Origin: a virus
DNA: 41,094 nucleotides
Direction: 5' to 3' (one strand)
IMG/VR virus record: IMGVR_UViG_3300024982_000006
Coordinates: 1 to 41,094 of that record
Shown: positions 1 through 9,178 of the stretch, one piece after another
Layout: every line of letters begins with the position of its first letter
How positions within the stretch are numbered: position 1 is the stretch's first letter
Notes under the pieces: model-generated
The model's input: the letters and a program-made list of their open reading frames with translations, nothing else
Databases searched by the model: none
Told to the model about the DNA's origin: nothing
Program-made: the position numbers and the translations under genes

Positions 1-3000
1 AGTCGCACGCTTGTTCTGGTTGGTGAATGCGGATTCACCCATGATAGCCACGATACGGCCGCCAGGCTTCAGTAGCGTGTAGGCGTGCTGCACATGCTGG
101 ATGTCCCTGCCATCACTGAATGGCGGGTTCATCAGAATTCGGTCATATCCGCTGTTGCCAGCCCGTTTTTCAATGCCTGTCAGGCTGTCACGGTCATGCC
201 ATTGACTGGTGCGCGCGTCAGGCTGACCATTGGCGTCAAGTGGATCAAGTCCAACCCTGTTACTTCCGAGACCACCAGACCCACGCATAACACCAAGCGT
301 TCCATCCTTTGCGCGAAACACGTCACCATAAGTGAAGCCGCGTGGGCTCATTTCCATGAAGTCCCGGCTAACTACATTGAAACCCTTTGCCTCCAGCAGT
401 TCGCGCCGGTCATTGGACATTTCCCCGACATCAGGGTCAACCCCAGCGGCCCGGATGCGCTCGGCAATGTGACCCCAACCCGCGCTTGGCTCCAACACGG
501 CCATGCCTGGCTCAATGCCAGCGGTGTCCACCATTTCATCGGCCACGCTCTCTGGCGTTGGGAAGAAGTCCATTCCGTCATTGCGCCGGCCAATCATGGC
601 GCGCTCAAGTTCTTTTACCTTGCTGGGCGTAGCAGCCTGTTCCTGCAAACCTATGAACTCGCGTAGAGCGGAGCGGAACTCGGCCGGCGTCTCGATGCCC
701 ATGCGGGCCAGCAGCTTGCGCCGGTCGTGCGCCGTCTCCAGTTGCCACGGAACCGATACCTTGGCGCCACGGCGCGCGGCCTTGCCGATCTTCTCCACCA
801 ACTCCGCGCCGGTGTCTGGGTGCAGGGTCAGACGCTTGTCACCGTCGCCCTTCCATATACCGCGTTCAACGGCCTCGCTCGGGCTCAGAATCACCGCGTG
901 TTCGCCGCGCTTGACCTGGTAGGCAATCGCCTTGCCTTTGTAGCCACTGCGGGCAATGGCGGCCTCGGCGTCAGCCTTGGTGCCAAACGCCGCCACACCA
1001 CCGCCACGCGAACTGAATGCCGACACTTTTACGAAATTCTCCTTCGCAAACTTCGTGTAGGCGTCCGTCACATCATCGGCTTCTTTCAGCAATCGCTGAC
1101 CAAGCATCTTGGTCCCATCAACCTCCAGCAACTGACGCGCCAGCGTGGCCAAGTCAGAGCGATAGGCGGTGAAAGTCGGGAACTCGGCAAAGTCTGCCGT
1201 TTCTGCCGTCGGCGCCTCCCAACGGTGCTTTTCCTGATCAGCATAGCTTTCGTACTTTGCGCGCAGCTCTTCGCCTTTGGCTGTGGTGACATAGCTCTGT
1301 AGCGCTTCGACTTGAACCTTCTGCCGCACCCGGTCCAGGAACTTGGCCTTGCCATCCGCGATGGCTTGAGCGATGTTGCGCATGGTCTGTGCCATGGCTT
1401 TCTCGGCATTGGCAGCGGCTTCCGCGCTGGCAGCTTGGCGCGCCCGCTTTTCGGTGTTGGCCTTGCGTTCCTGACCCAAACTTGCGCTGGCGCGCTCGTC
1501 CAGCCTATCGGCCATTTCATTCAGGCGTTCGGTGGCGCTCTGGCTGCGATCATCGGCGAACGAATCGCGGCGCTCCTGCATCACGTCCTTGGCGGCAGTT
1601 GTGTCACCAGCGATCAGCGCCTTGAATGCCTTGGCTGCGTCCTCGGTGCGGAACTGCCATCCCGGAATGGCACCATTGCCACGGTAGCTAGAGTAATCCC
1701 CGCCCAGGCGCTTTGCCTGCGCCACCAGCGATTTGAATTCGTCGCCCGACACACGCTGTTCCAGGTTGAACTGCCACAGATCGTGCCCATGCTTGGTGTG
1801 CTTGGTCTGGATGATCTCGCTTGCCGTCACGGCTTCACCCGGGGCACGCAGGATGGCGTCCTGCTGGGCTTCTTTACGGGATGCGCGCTCGGCCCGGCTT
1901 GACGTTGCGGTCATGTCATCGTACTTTGCGCGCTGCGCCGGCGTGAGCATCAGGCGTGCCTCCTTGAAGGTCTTGCCGGTACTCTTGGTTGCGCGAATCA
2001 GGTTATGAAAATCATCTAGGGTCTGCGGGTCCTTGATGGCCTCGGCAACCTTGGCCACACGGGAGACGGCTTCTTCCTGCGCGCTTTTGCGGTCCTTGGC
2101 GTACTGGGCCAGTTGTTCGGTGTCGGTCTTCTCCACCATATTGCGCACGCCGTCGAGCCAAGCATTCTTGCCCATGCCGTGAGAAAAGCTGCGCGCCAGC
2201 ACGTACTGATTCGCGCCATCTCGCCACAGCGCTTCGACAATTTCCGGTTTTGTTTCCGACTTGTTGCGGTAGGCGAACATGCTGCCGCCCATTTTCAACA
2301 GATCATCCTTCTTGTTCTTGGCCAGCGCCGCCAGGATGTCGGCCTTGCTGCTCACCCAGCGTTCAAACCCCGCTTTGAATTCGTCTACCGTGGCCGTGCC
2401 GTCAGTGATGCGGCTCCACAGTGCTGTTTCGGCGTCGAGGATGTCGGCTGGCTCCACCGTGCCCGCTGGCTGCGCGCCATCATGCGCCGGCCCTGCGTCC
2501 TTGATGTCAATCCCAGCTTCGCTCAATGCTTGCACCATTTGGGCGTGTGCATGGTACGGCCAACCAACCATAGGTTCACCGCCTCGGCTCTTGGTAAGAG
2601 TCAACCCAAGGATGCGGGACACCTCTTTTGCGTCGTTTCCGATGACTTCAAAAAAGTCGCCAATCTTGACCGTTTCCAGCGTCTTTCGTGGCTTCTGTAT
2701 TGGCTGGTCGGCGTCCTTGATTTCTGGCGCGGGTTTGGCTACACTTGTACCCGACCCCTCCGCAGGCTGGTCGCCCAACCCATCGGCTTTGGTCGATGAA
2801 GCGGCCCCAGAGATACCGGAGGGGCTTTTGTTTTTGAGGATGAAGTAATCGGAGCGGTCCTGATCTCTCTTCTGCTGGATAGCGTTGTCCTTGGCTTCAC
2901 GCGCCGCACGAATTCGCTCCAACCCCGGCTTGGCTACCGGTGCGGCTGCTGGCTTTGCTTCGGGCGCGGCTGCCACGCCATCGCTTGCTGCGGGCTTGGC

Positions 3001-5421
3001 AGGGTTGGTAGCTGGTCCTGCCGCTTGTTGTTGCGCAGTTGCTTCGACGGCTTTTGGGGCTTTCTCACTGGGTTGCTCCTGGGGTTGAGAGACTTTCGAT
3101 TTCACGTCCCAGCGGGTTGCGCTGGTCTTGACGGCTTGATGGGTGTCTTTGAGACCGTTCTGAGCGATGAACTGCTGGGCCTCCAGGCCATTGCTGAAAT
3201 AGGCGCTGCCTTTGGCAATGCGCTCGATGGCCTTGGCGCGCTTCTGATCATCTGATTGCGATTCTCTATTCGAAGGAGTACCATCAACTGATGAACTCTG
3301 ACCAGAACTCTGACGCACAGTACCCTGGCTTCGCGCGGATTCAACTGTTTTCAGGGGAGCGGCCTGCGAAGGTGGATTCACCTGTGCCTGCTGAGTCGCA
3401 CCTTGGGGTGTTTTATCTTGCGATGCCTGACCAGTCCCCGATGTTGTCTGGTCTACCCCAGCACCTTCCACGGTAGCGCTTCCGGCATTGGGCAGTCCCT
3501 CGGCGGTGGCTGCATCTCCCGCCACAACTGCTGGCGCTTCTCCCGCCTGCGCTGCTGGCGTGGTGTTGGTTCCTGGTGGTGCGTTTTGGACACGGGTAAC
3601 GTCCTTCGCGGTGAATCCTGGTCCTGCCGTGGCAGTGGTTTGTGTGCCCAGTGTGGTTGGTTGCGCGCGGCCGGCGGCTACTGGCGCTGCATCAGTTCGC
3701 TTGGGCAGTTCACCAGATTGACCCAGCACACCAGCAACAGGTCGGCTTTGCTTGGCTCCAGCTCCTGATCCATCAACTGGTCCAGGTGCCACGCTTGCCG
3801 TGCTGTCAGCCCGCCCAGCCGGTACGACTCCTGAACCAGCGGACTGAACTCCATTTTTTGGGCCATTGGCATCCTTGCGTCGTGCGACAAAGCCGTCTTG
3901 CACCTGGGCGATAGTCCAGTCCTTGCCCTCCATGTTGGCGCGCCGGGCCGCCGCCAGACGGTTCGGGTAGGGCTTGCCCAATCCATTCAGGATGTCGCCA
4001 TCCAGTGTTCCCTTGTACTGGATTCCTCCGTCTGCAACTGTCTGGTTGCTGAACAGCACCGCGCGCTTGTCCTCTGGCGACATCGCGGCTTCGGCAATCG
4101 GACCATGGGTGATAGGCTTGGTGGCGGTGTCCAGTTCTGCGGCCTGGCGGTCCTGCTCTGCCGTGGCCTGCTCGTAGGCCGCTTGGTCGGCTTCATTGGC
4201 CTGCTGGAGCTGGATTTCCTGATGCGCGCCAGTATCCACGGCAGTGACGGCTGCGGCGCTGATAGGTCCGGCGGCCGGGTCCAGGCCCATGGCCTCGGAT
4301 GGTTTGACGACAGGCTCCGGCGTTCCAGGCTGCGGTGCCAGTCCCATCATCTTGGCGCGCGCTGCCGGCTGCTGTTCTGCTGGCAGGCTGTTGATGTAGG
4401 CGTCGATCTCCGAGCGCCTTGCTACCGTGCCATCGGGAAACGACAGGTAGGGGTCTGGCGTGTTCCCGATCTGCAATGCAGGCGCAGCCGGTTCTGGCGC
4501 GGCCTCTGGAACAGGCGCAGTTTCACCGACATGCGACACCACGTTGGCGCCACCACCCATCACGGCGCCGGCCAGCATGCCTTGCGCACCCGCCTTGGCT
4601 GCGCCTTCGTCCCATGGTTTGCCCTGGGCGATGTTCTGCGCAACCTGCTCTTGGTAGGACTGCGGCAGTTCTTGCAGAACGCCCTCGTTTGCCATGCCTT
4701 CTGCCAACTTGCGCACGACACCCTTGCCCGCTGCGGCCTTGGCGGCTTCCTCGCCGACAACACCGGCCTTGCCAGAAGCCAGCATGGTTTGTACGTCGCC
4801 AATGCCCAACTTGTTGGCCAGCTTTCCGGATGCCAGCGAGATTCCACCAGTCAGGGCGCCGGATGCCGCCAGCACAGCGGATTGCTCTGGCGTCAATAGA
4901 CCGGTGGGGGATTCCTGGCGTACCTGTTCGGCGTTCTGTCCGGCCGATACCAAACCTTCTCCGGCTGCGCCGGCCGCAATGGCTCCGAGCTTGGGCGCTA
5001 CTTTCAGTAACCCGCGCGCCGCCGCGCCACCGCCGATCATGGAGGGCGCCGACTCCATCACAGATCCAGCGATGGTCGACGGGTTCCGAACCATGGCGCC
5101 AATGGTCGGCAGGAAACCATCTGCCTGGGCTACTTCCTGGTCTGCCGCCTTCTGTTCAGGAGACAGGTACTCGCCCATGATCTGTTTGGCGTCCTTGAAA
5201 CGCACGCCAGCGGATTCGGCCAGTTTCCCGGCGCGGCCTCCCGTCACCAGATCGGCAACGCCTACCGCCGCCTCTGGCACGCCCACCACGCCTTGCGCGA
5301 GCTTGATGCCCTGATCGGCAATGCGGCGGATGGCGCCGGATGGTTTTGGAGTATCGGGACCAAGAAAGCCGTCAATCTCGGACGACTGTTGACCGTCCAA
5401 GAAGTCGTTGATCTCGCTCAT
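1..5421 (-). CDS. Giant polyvalent virion protein with MutS-I-like and N6-adenine methyltransferase domains (C-terminus outside window)
   Basis: The frame is open for 1807 codons from the ATG at 5421 to the left edge, so the true protein is longer. Residues 1-380 are Ala/Gly-rich with hydrophobic stretches (about 115-270), suiting a protein that passes through the tail. Residues 560-900 are a low-complexity Pro/Ala/Gln linker. Residues 919-973 (starting KIGDFFEVIGNDAKE) resemble the MutS domain I fold, a known module of phage polyvalent proteins. A charged helical region follows (about 1080-1500). From about 1620 comes a DNA methyltransferase: FFPTPESVADEM, SAM-binding motif EPSAGWG (1644-1650) and catalytic NPPF (1765-1768), typical of N6-adenine enzymes. 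Such proteins are packaged and co-injected to protect incoming DNA. The ATG overlaps the upstream stop as ATGA. Host DNA protection is inferred. Confidence 0.85.
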   Translation of the reverse strand, partial: MSEINDFLDGQQSSEIDGFLGPDTPKPSGAIRRIADQGIKLAQGVVGVPEAAVGVADLVTGGRAGKLAESAGVRFKDAKQIMGEYLSPEQKAADQEVAQADGFLPTIGAMVRNPSTIAGSVMESAPSMIGGGAAARGLLKVAPKLGAIAAGAAGEGLVSAGQNAEQVRQESPTGLLTPEQSAVLAASGALTGGISLASGKLANKLGIGDVQTMLASGKAGVVGEEAAKAAAGKGVVRKLAEGMANEGVLQELPQSYQEQVAQNIAQGKPWDEGAAKAGAQGMLAGAVMGGGANVVSHVGETAPVPEAAPEPAAPALQIGNTPDPYLSFPDGTVARRSEIDAYINSLPAEQQPAARAKMMGLAPQPGTPEPVVKPSEAMGLDPAAGPISAAAVTAVDTGAHQEIQLQQANEADQAAYEQATAEQDRQAAELDTATKPITHGPIAEAAMSPEDKRAVLFSNQTVADGGIQYKGTLDGDILNGLGKPYPNRLAAARRANMEGKDWTIAQVQDGFVARRKDANGPKNGVQSAGSGVVPAGRADSTASVAPGPVDGSGAGAKQSRPVAGVLGQSGELPKRTDAAPVAAGRAQPTTLGTQTTATAGPGFTAKDVTRVQNAPPGTNTTPAAQAGEAPAVVAGDAATAEGLPNAGSATVEGAGVDQTTSGTGQASQDKTPQGATQQAQVNPPSQAAPLKTVESARSQGTVRQSSGQSSSVDGTPSNRESQSDDQKRAKAIERIAKGSAYFSNGLEAQQFIAQNGLKDTHQAVKTSATRWDVKSKVSQPQEQPSEKAPKAVEATAQQQAAGPATNPAKPAASDGVAAAPEAKPAAAPVAKPGLERIRAAREAKDNAIQQKRDQDRSDYFILKNKSPSGISGAASSTKADGLGDQPAEGSGTSVAKPAPEIKDADQPIQKPRKTLETVKIGDFFEVIGNDAKEVSRILGLTLTKSRGGEPMVGWPYHAHAQMVQALSEAGIDIKDAGPAHDGAQPAGTVEPADILDAETALWSRITDGTATVDEFKAGFERWVSSKADILAALAKNKKDDLLKMGGSMFAYRNKSETKPEIVEALWRDGANQYVLARSFSHGMGKNAWLDGVRNMVEKTDTEQLAQYAKDRKSAQEEAVSRVAKVAEAIKDPQTLDDFHNLIRATKSTGKTFKEARLMLTPAQRAKYDDMTATSSRAERASRKEAQQDAILRAPGEAVTASEIIQTKHTKHGHDLWQFNLEQRVSGDEFKSLVAQAKRLGGDYSSYRGNGAIPGWQFRTEDAAKAFKALIAGDTTAAKDVMQERRDSFADDRSQSATERLNEMADRLDERASASLGQERKANTEKRARQAASAEAAANAEKAMAQTMRNIAQAIADGKAKFLDRVRQKVQVEALQSYVTTAKGEELRAKYESYADQEKHRWEAPTAETADFAEFPTFTAYRSDLATLARQLLEVDGTKMLGQRLLKEADDVTDAYTKFAKENFVKVSAFSSRGGGVAAFGTKADAEAAIARSGYKGKAIAYQVKRGEHAVILSPSEAVERGIWKGDGDKRLTLHPDTGAELVEKIGKAARRGAKVSVPWQLETAHDRRKLLARMGIETPAEFRSALREFIGLQEQAATPSKVKELERAMIGRRNDGMDFFPTPESVADEMVDTAGIEPGMAVLEPSAGWGHIAERIRAAGVDPDVGEMSNDRRELLEAKGFNVVSRDFMEMSPRGFTYGDVFRAKDGTLGVMRGSGGLGSNRVGLDPLDANGQPDARTSQWHDRDSLTGIEKRAGNSGYDRILMNPPFSDGRDIQHVQHAYTLLKPGGRIVAIMGESAFTNQNKRAT

Positions 5422-7208
5422 TGGTATCCGATCTTCTTGAGTTCAGCAATCTTCTGCTCACGACTCAACGCGGCGTTGTTCTTGATGGCCATCGCGCGCG
5501 GGTCGGTCTGGATCGACCGTTGACCTTGCTGTTTGATCTCGCCCGTCGCCTTGTTGAATATCACCCCGGGCTGAGTGACAACTTGATTGTTCACTGGATC
5601 AACCGTCTGCCCACCCGGGGCATAGGCGTACTGTTCTGGCGTTTCCTTGCCGTACTTGCCCTGCCACGCGCGGTAGTTCTCCTCGGCCATAGCCTTCTGC
5701 TCCGGCGTGGCGTTGGGATCAGCCATGATCTTCTGAGCGGCCAGCATGTTGGACTTCACCTCTTGGTCGATACCGGCAGACTTGGCATCCACACCGAACT
5801 TGTCGCGCGCCAGTTGGCTGGCCGCTGCATTGCTGCTGGCCTGGCCCTGCCCGGCAATCGTGGCGCCCAGCCCTGATTGGAGTTGCGACAATGCTGCTGC
5901 GCGCTTGGCCGTCATCGGGCCGTTGGCCAGATTACGGATGGCGCCCTGAATCGGATCAGTGGCGTAGTCGGCCCGGGTCTTGCCGCCGAAGTCGCCGCCG
6001 TAGGTAGCACGCACCGATTCGGTGTCACCGCGCTCGACGGCGGCCATGCGGGCAGCCTGCAGGGCTTCACCACCATCTGCGCCGCCGCCATATCCTCCCA
6101 GCGCGCGCACGGCGCCGCCCGGTGCGCTTGGCATCGTGACGGTTCCGCGTGACGGTAGGGTTTTCCCCATGCCGTCCACCATCTGGGTGTTGCCCTGTGC
6201 ATCCGGAGCCACGTTGATGCCGCTGTAGGTCGTGGAGCCACCCGTACCAGTAGTCTTGTGGATCACGCCCGGCCGCAGATCGGCGGGCAACTGCGCCGGA
6301 ACTGCGTTGAGTTCCTTGCTGAAGTCGCGGCTGGCGCCAAGGCTTGGTCGGCTGGTATCGGCATTGAGCCGGCGTGGATCATCGAACGCAACCCTTGCTG
6401 GCGCAGTCTGAACAGTCGCTGGCGTCTGCGTTGTCGCCTGGGGAACCGTTACCGGGCTCGCGGTAGCCGGAGAAACGGCCGGTGGACTGACTCCACCAGG
6501 ATACAGCGATGAATCAATGGTCGGCATGCCATTCGGACCGGGTGCGCCAAGATTCAGTGTTCCGAGTCCGGCGATGCGTCGGCCGGCACGCTGCAGTACC
6601 GATTCCCCAGGAAGATAGCCATACTGGTCTTCGGTGCGGGAATACCTGTTGTAGTCCTCGCTGTCCTTGGCGCCGACGAAACCGCCCGACGCCATGCAGC
6701 GGATCGCCCCGCCCTTCTTCATGCCCATTTCGGACATCTTGTCTTCCATGCTGTCGCCAGCTTCTTCCTTCTTGCTGTCACCGACTTCGTTGATGGCGTT
6801 GAGCAGGGGAAGTCCGAGCTTGCGCACGGCAGACGCCTTGATCATGAATTCGCCATTGCTGGCCATGATCGGAACATCGTCACTGGTGCCAGTACCGGGT
6901 CCGCGCACCGCGCCGCCTTTCTTGAGCCCAGCCGCCTTCATGGCCTTGGTTTCGCGTTCCTTCAACGTCGCGTCGGCGGCATAGCCACCAATTGCTGAAG
7001 CCGGAGTTGCTGGTGAGACTGGAGTACTGGCTGCTGGTGTTGCAGTTGCGGCCTTGGCTGCGCGTTCTGCATCCTGACGGGCGAACTTCTGCGTCATCGT
7101 CTCCTCGGGTCCGCTTGAGAAAATTCCCTTGATCTTCCCGATCAGTCCGCCCGACTGGTAACGCGGCAGTGCTCCCAGCTTTGGAGCGGTTTGTTTGGGA
7201 GTGTGCAT
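5418..7208 (-). CDS. Putative internal virion (ejection) protein
   Basis: This protein of about 596 aa has no assigned enzymatic domain. Two KKGGA segments flank a stretch (GTSDDVPIMASNGEFMIK) of a type seen in phage internal and tape-measure-like virion proteins. The middle is Pro/Thr/Ala-rich and the C-terminal third is helical and charged. I chose the ATG at 7208 because GAAGGG lies 7 nt upstream and because the predicted promoter at 7237-7279 would start the mRNA near 7229. An in-frame ATG at 7238 and a TTG at 7265 would then not be transcribed from it. Its stop overlaps the polyvalent-protein start (ATGA), so the two are probably co-translated and co-packaged. The ejection role is inferred from position and composition. 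Confidence 0.7.
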   Translation of the reverse strand: MHTPKQTAPKLGALPRYQSGGLIGKIKGIFSSGPEETMTQKFARQDAERAAKAATATPAASTPVSPATPASAIGGYAADATLKERETKAMKAAGLKKGGAVRGPGTGTSDDVPIMASNGEFMIKASAVRKLGLPLLNAINEVGDSKKEEAGDSMEDKMSEMGMKKGGAIRCMASGGFVGAKDSEDYNRYSRTEDQYGYLPGESVLQRAGRRIAGLGTLNLGAPGPNGMPTIDSSLYPGGVSPPAVSPATASPVTVPQATTQTPATVQTAPARVAFDDPRRLNADTSRPSLGASRDFSKELNAVPAQLPADLRPGVIHKTTGTGGSTTYSGINVAPDAQGNTQMVDGMGKTLPSRGTVTMPSAPGGAVRALGGYGGGADGGEALQAARMAAVERGDTESVRATYGGDFGGKTRADYATDPIQGAIRNLANGPMTAKRAAALSQLQSGLGATIAGQGQASSNAAASQLARDKFGVDAKSAGIDQEVKSNMLAAQKIMADPNATPEQKAMAEENYRAWQGKYGKETPEQYAYAPGGQTVDPVNNQVVTQPGVIFNKATGEIKQQGQRSIQTDPRAMAIKNNAALSREQKIAELKKIGYQ

Positions 7209-7236
7209 GCCGTGGCCCTTCAGAATAGCTTGAGCC

Positions 7237-7279
7237 ATTCTGTTCAGAGCCGGTCGGCTCGGCAAACCCTACTGGGGGT
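7237..7279 (-). promoter_or_regulatory. Late-module promoter, copy 1 of 5
   Basis: The repeated box (7263-7279, minus ACCCCCAGTAGGGTTTG) ends in a -35-like TTGCCG at 7265-7260. A 17-bp spacer and a -10-like CAGAAT at 7242-7237 follow. The box begins on the stop codon of the upstream gene. The expected start near 7229 leaves about 20 nt before the SD-preceded ATG at 7208. An inverted repeat GAGCC/GGCTC lies in the spacer. This promoter would drive the ejection protein and the polyvalent protein. Confidence 0.6.
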
Positions 7280-9177
7280 TACAGTTCCTCGCTCTGCGAT
7301 GCCAGTGAATTCATTCCCGACATAGCTGCGCTGGCAAGTTGTGCGTAGGTCTGGGCATTGGAGTGACCCAGCTCTGCCAAGGTCTTGCCGAAGGTCTGCC
7401 GGCTGGCCACCGATGCGATACCAGCCTCCAGACTGATCCTGGCGTTGGCAATGGCGGCGTTGGATGTGGATCGGTAGTATTCCCCGTAGACGTTGGCGTT
7501 CGCCACTGCAAGCTGCATCTCCGCACTGAATGCCGTCAGCTTCTGGCGCTCGTTCTCTATCTGGCTGTTGGCCACAAGCGCCCGCGCCTGTACTTGCGTG
7601 CTGTATCCCTGCATGACGGCCGAATAGTTCGACGCCTTGGCTTGATTGGTGGCGGCCAACGCTCTGACAACCTCGGTCTTGGCTTCAACCTCGGCCTTGA
7701 CGGCGTTGACGCGGGCATTGAAGGCGCCCACCTGTGACTCATAGACCTTGACCAGTCCAAGTTGACCTTCGATCTGCGCCTGGTATCCCTGCCACTCGGC
7801 GTTCTTGCTCTGCACCAGCGTCCCGAATGCCTGCACTTCTGACTGGAACAGATCGACCTTCACCTTCTCGAATGTGGCTTCTCCCAACACAGCATCAATT
7901 TGCGCCTTCCATACAGAGGCGTAGGTGTTCAGGGTTTCGATGCGCGCCTTGTAGATATCAACCTTGGCACGGTCTACTTGCGTCATGGCCTGCAGCGCGT
8001 CGATCTCGGCCCGGTACAACTCGATGGTTGCCATGGCACTGCGCAACTTGGTCTCATGGATTGCGGCCTCCACCTTGTAGGCATCCAGCTTGATTCCGTA
8101 AGCCTTCACCGCCGTGTTGTAGACCTCGATGATGGCGCTCAGGACGTTCTTGGCATAGTCCAGCGCCTGACTGTTGAGCGTCGTCAGATTCTGCAAGTAA
8201 CTCAGCGATGCACTCAGCAGGGTAGATCGCAGACCGGCCGAAGTCGTCACGGCAAACTGCAGGTTCTTCTGTTCCATCTCGGCCTGCATCACCACGATCT
8301 CGCGCGCCGCCGTGGCGTTGATGTCGGCCGCCGCCTGGCGCGCGGTCTGGTTGCCAGAGGTCAGTGCCCCGGTCGGCAACGTGAAGCCGCGTGTTGCCGC
8401 ATCGGCCCAGTTGGCGTCCTGCACCCGGCGCGCCTCGGCGTCGGCCTTGCTGCGCGATCGGGTGTAGATGGCATCCTCCACGGCTGCCTTGAGGCCAGTC
8501 CCACCGGCCATGTAGGTTGCAAGCTGTGCCTCAATGGCTGCCATCTGCTCGGCAAAGCGCGGGTTGTACTTGGCCAGCATGGCGTCGACGTAGCCATCCA
8601 TCATGGTGATGGTTGATGGCGCCATGGACGCATAGGCTGATGTGAATCGGCTTTCATGGTCCGACGGCATCACGGTTGTATCAACCGGAGCAATTGCCGT
8701 GAACGCCGGCAGCGTCAACGAAGGTGCTGTCGGCTCTGTCCGCTCCGTCAGGATGGGGCTGGCCGGGAATGGATCTGTCAAAGCGGACGGCATGTCCGGA
8801 AACACCAGGCTGCTGCTCACCGTTGGTGATACCGCTGTGAAGGCCGCCACCGCAGACGGCTTGTCAGGCAGAGACAGCGTGGGCGAGGCAGTTGAGAATG
8901 TCGGAAAACTGACCGACGCGAACGGGCTGATGACATCGAACTCCGGCGCCGCTGCCGGCTCGGACGGAATCTCAATCACATGCTCCTCGAACGTGGGCAG
9001 TGTGACGGATAGTTCGGTTGGCGGAGGAGATGGAAGGGTGGCCGGCGTTCCATAGGGCTCAAAGAACCCGATCGAATTCATATTCGATACCGCGCTGCTC
9101 ATGGCATCTTCCGCCGCCGTGGTAACGGTGTCGGCGTAGGCCTGAGCGTTGGTGATCAGATCGGTTACGACAGACAT
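7279..9177 (-). CDS. Long helical tail/virion structural protein
   Basis: This 632-aa protein starts at the ATG at 9177, preceded by AAGGAG, one base after the stop of the gene upstream. Residues 40-180 hold repeated Pro-rich beta-type motifs of the form FP-x-SP-x-LxLPDxPSA. The remaining 430 residues are almost entirely helical with few Gly or Pro and regular hydrophobic spacing, indicating a long coiled coil or helical bundle. It lies between the tail-fibre-like genes and the ejection proteins. A role as tail needle, tail-tip shaft or ejected helical protein is possible; the sequence does not decide. The stop codon abuts promoter copy 1. Confidence 0.65.
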   Translation of the reverse strand: MSVVTDLITNAQAYADTVTTAAEDAMSSAVSNMNSIGFFEPYGTPATLPSPPPTELSVTLPTFEEHVIEIPSEPAAAPEFDVISPFASVSFPTFSTASPTLSLPDKPSAVAAFTAVSPTVSSSLVFPDMPSALTDPFPASPILTERTEPTAPSLTLPAFTAIAPVDTTVMPSDHESRFTSAYASMAPSTITMMDGYVDAMLAKYNPRFAEQMAAIEAQLATYMAGGTGLKAAVEDAIYTRSRSKADAEARRVQDANWADAATRGFTLPTGALTSGNQTARQAAADINATAAREIVVMQAEMEQKNLQFAVTTSAGLRSTLLSASLSYLQNLTTLNSQALDYAKNVLSAIIEVYNTAVKAYGIKLDAYKVEAAIHETKLRSAMATIELYRAEIDALQAMTQVDRAKVDIYKARIETLNTYASVWKAQIDAVLGEATFEKVKVDLFQSEVQAFGTLVQSKNAEWQGYQAQIEGQLGLVKVYESQVGAFNARVNAVKAEVEAKTEVVRALAATNQAKASNYSAVMQGYSTQVQARALVANSQIENERQKLTAFSAEMQLAVANANVYGEYYRSTSNAAIANARISLEAGIASVASRQTFGKTLAELGHSNAQTYAQLASAAMSGMNSLASQSEEL

Positions 9178-9178
9178 T

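Noticed and set aside
3898-4899. Plus-strand frame of 333 codons
   Set aside because: It lies opposite the polyvalent protein, whose frame gives recognisable domains; composition is typical of antisense shadow.
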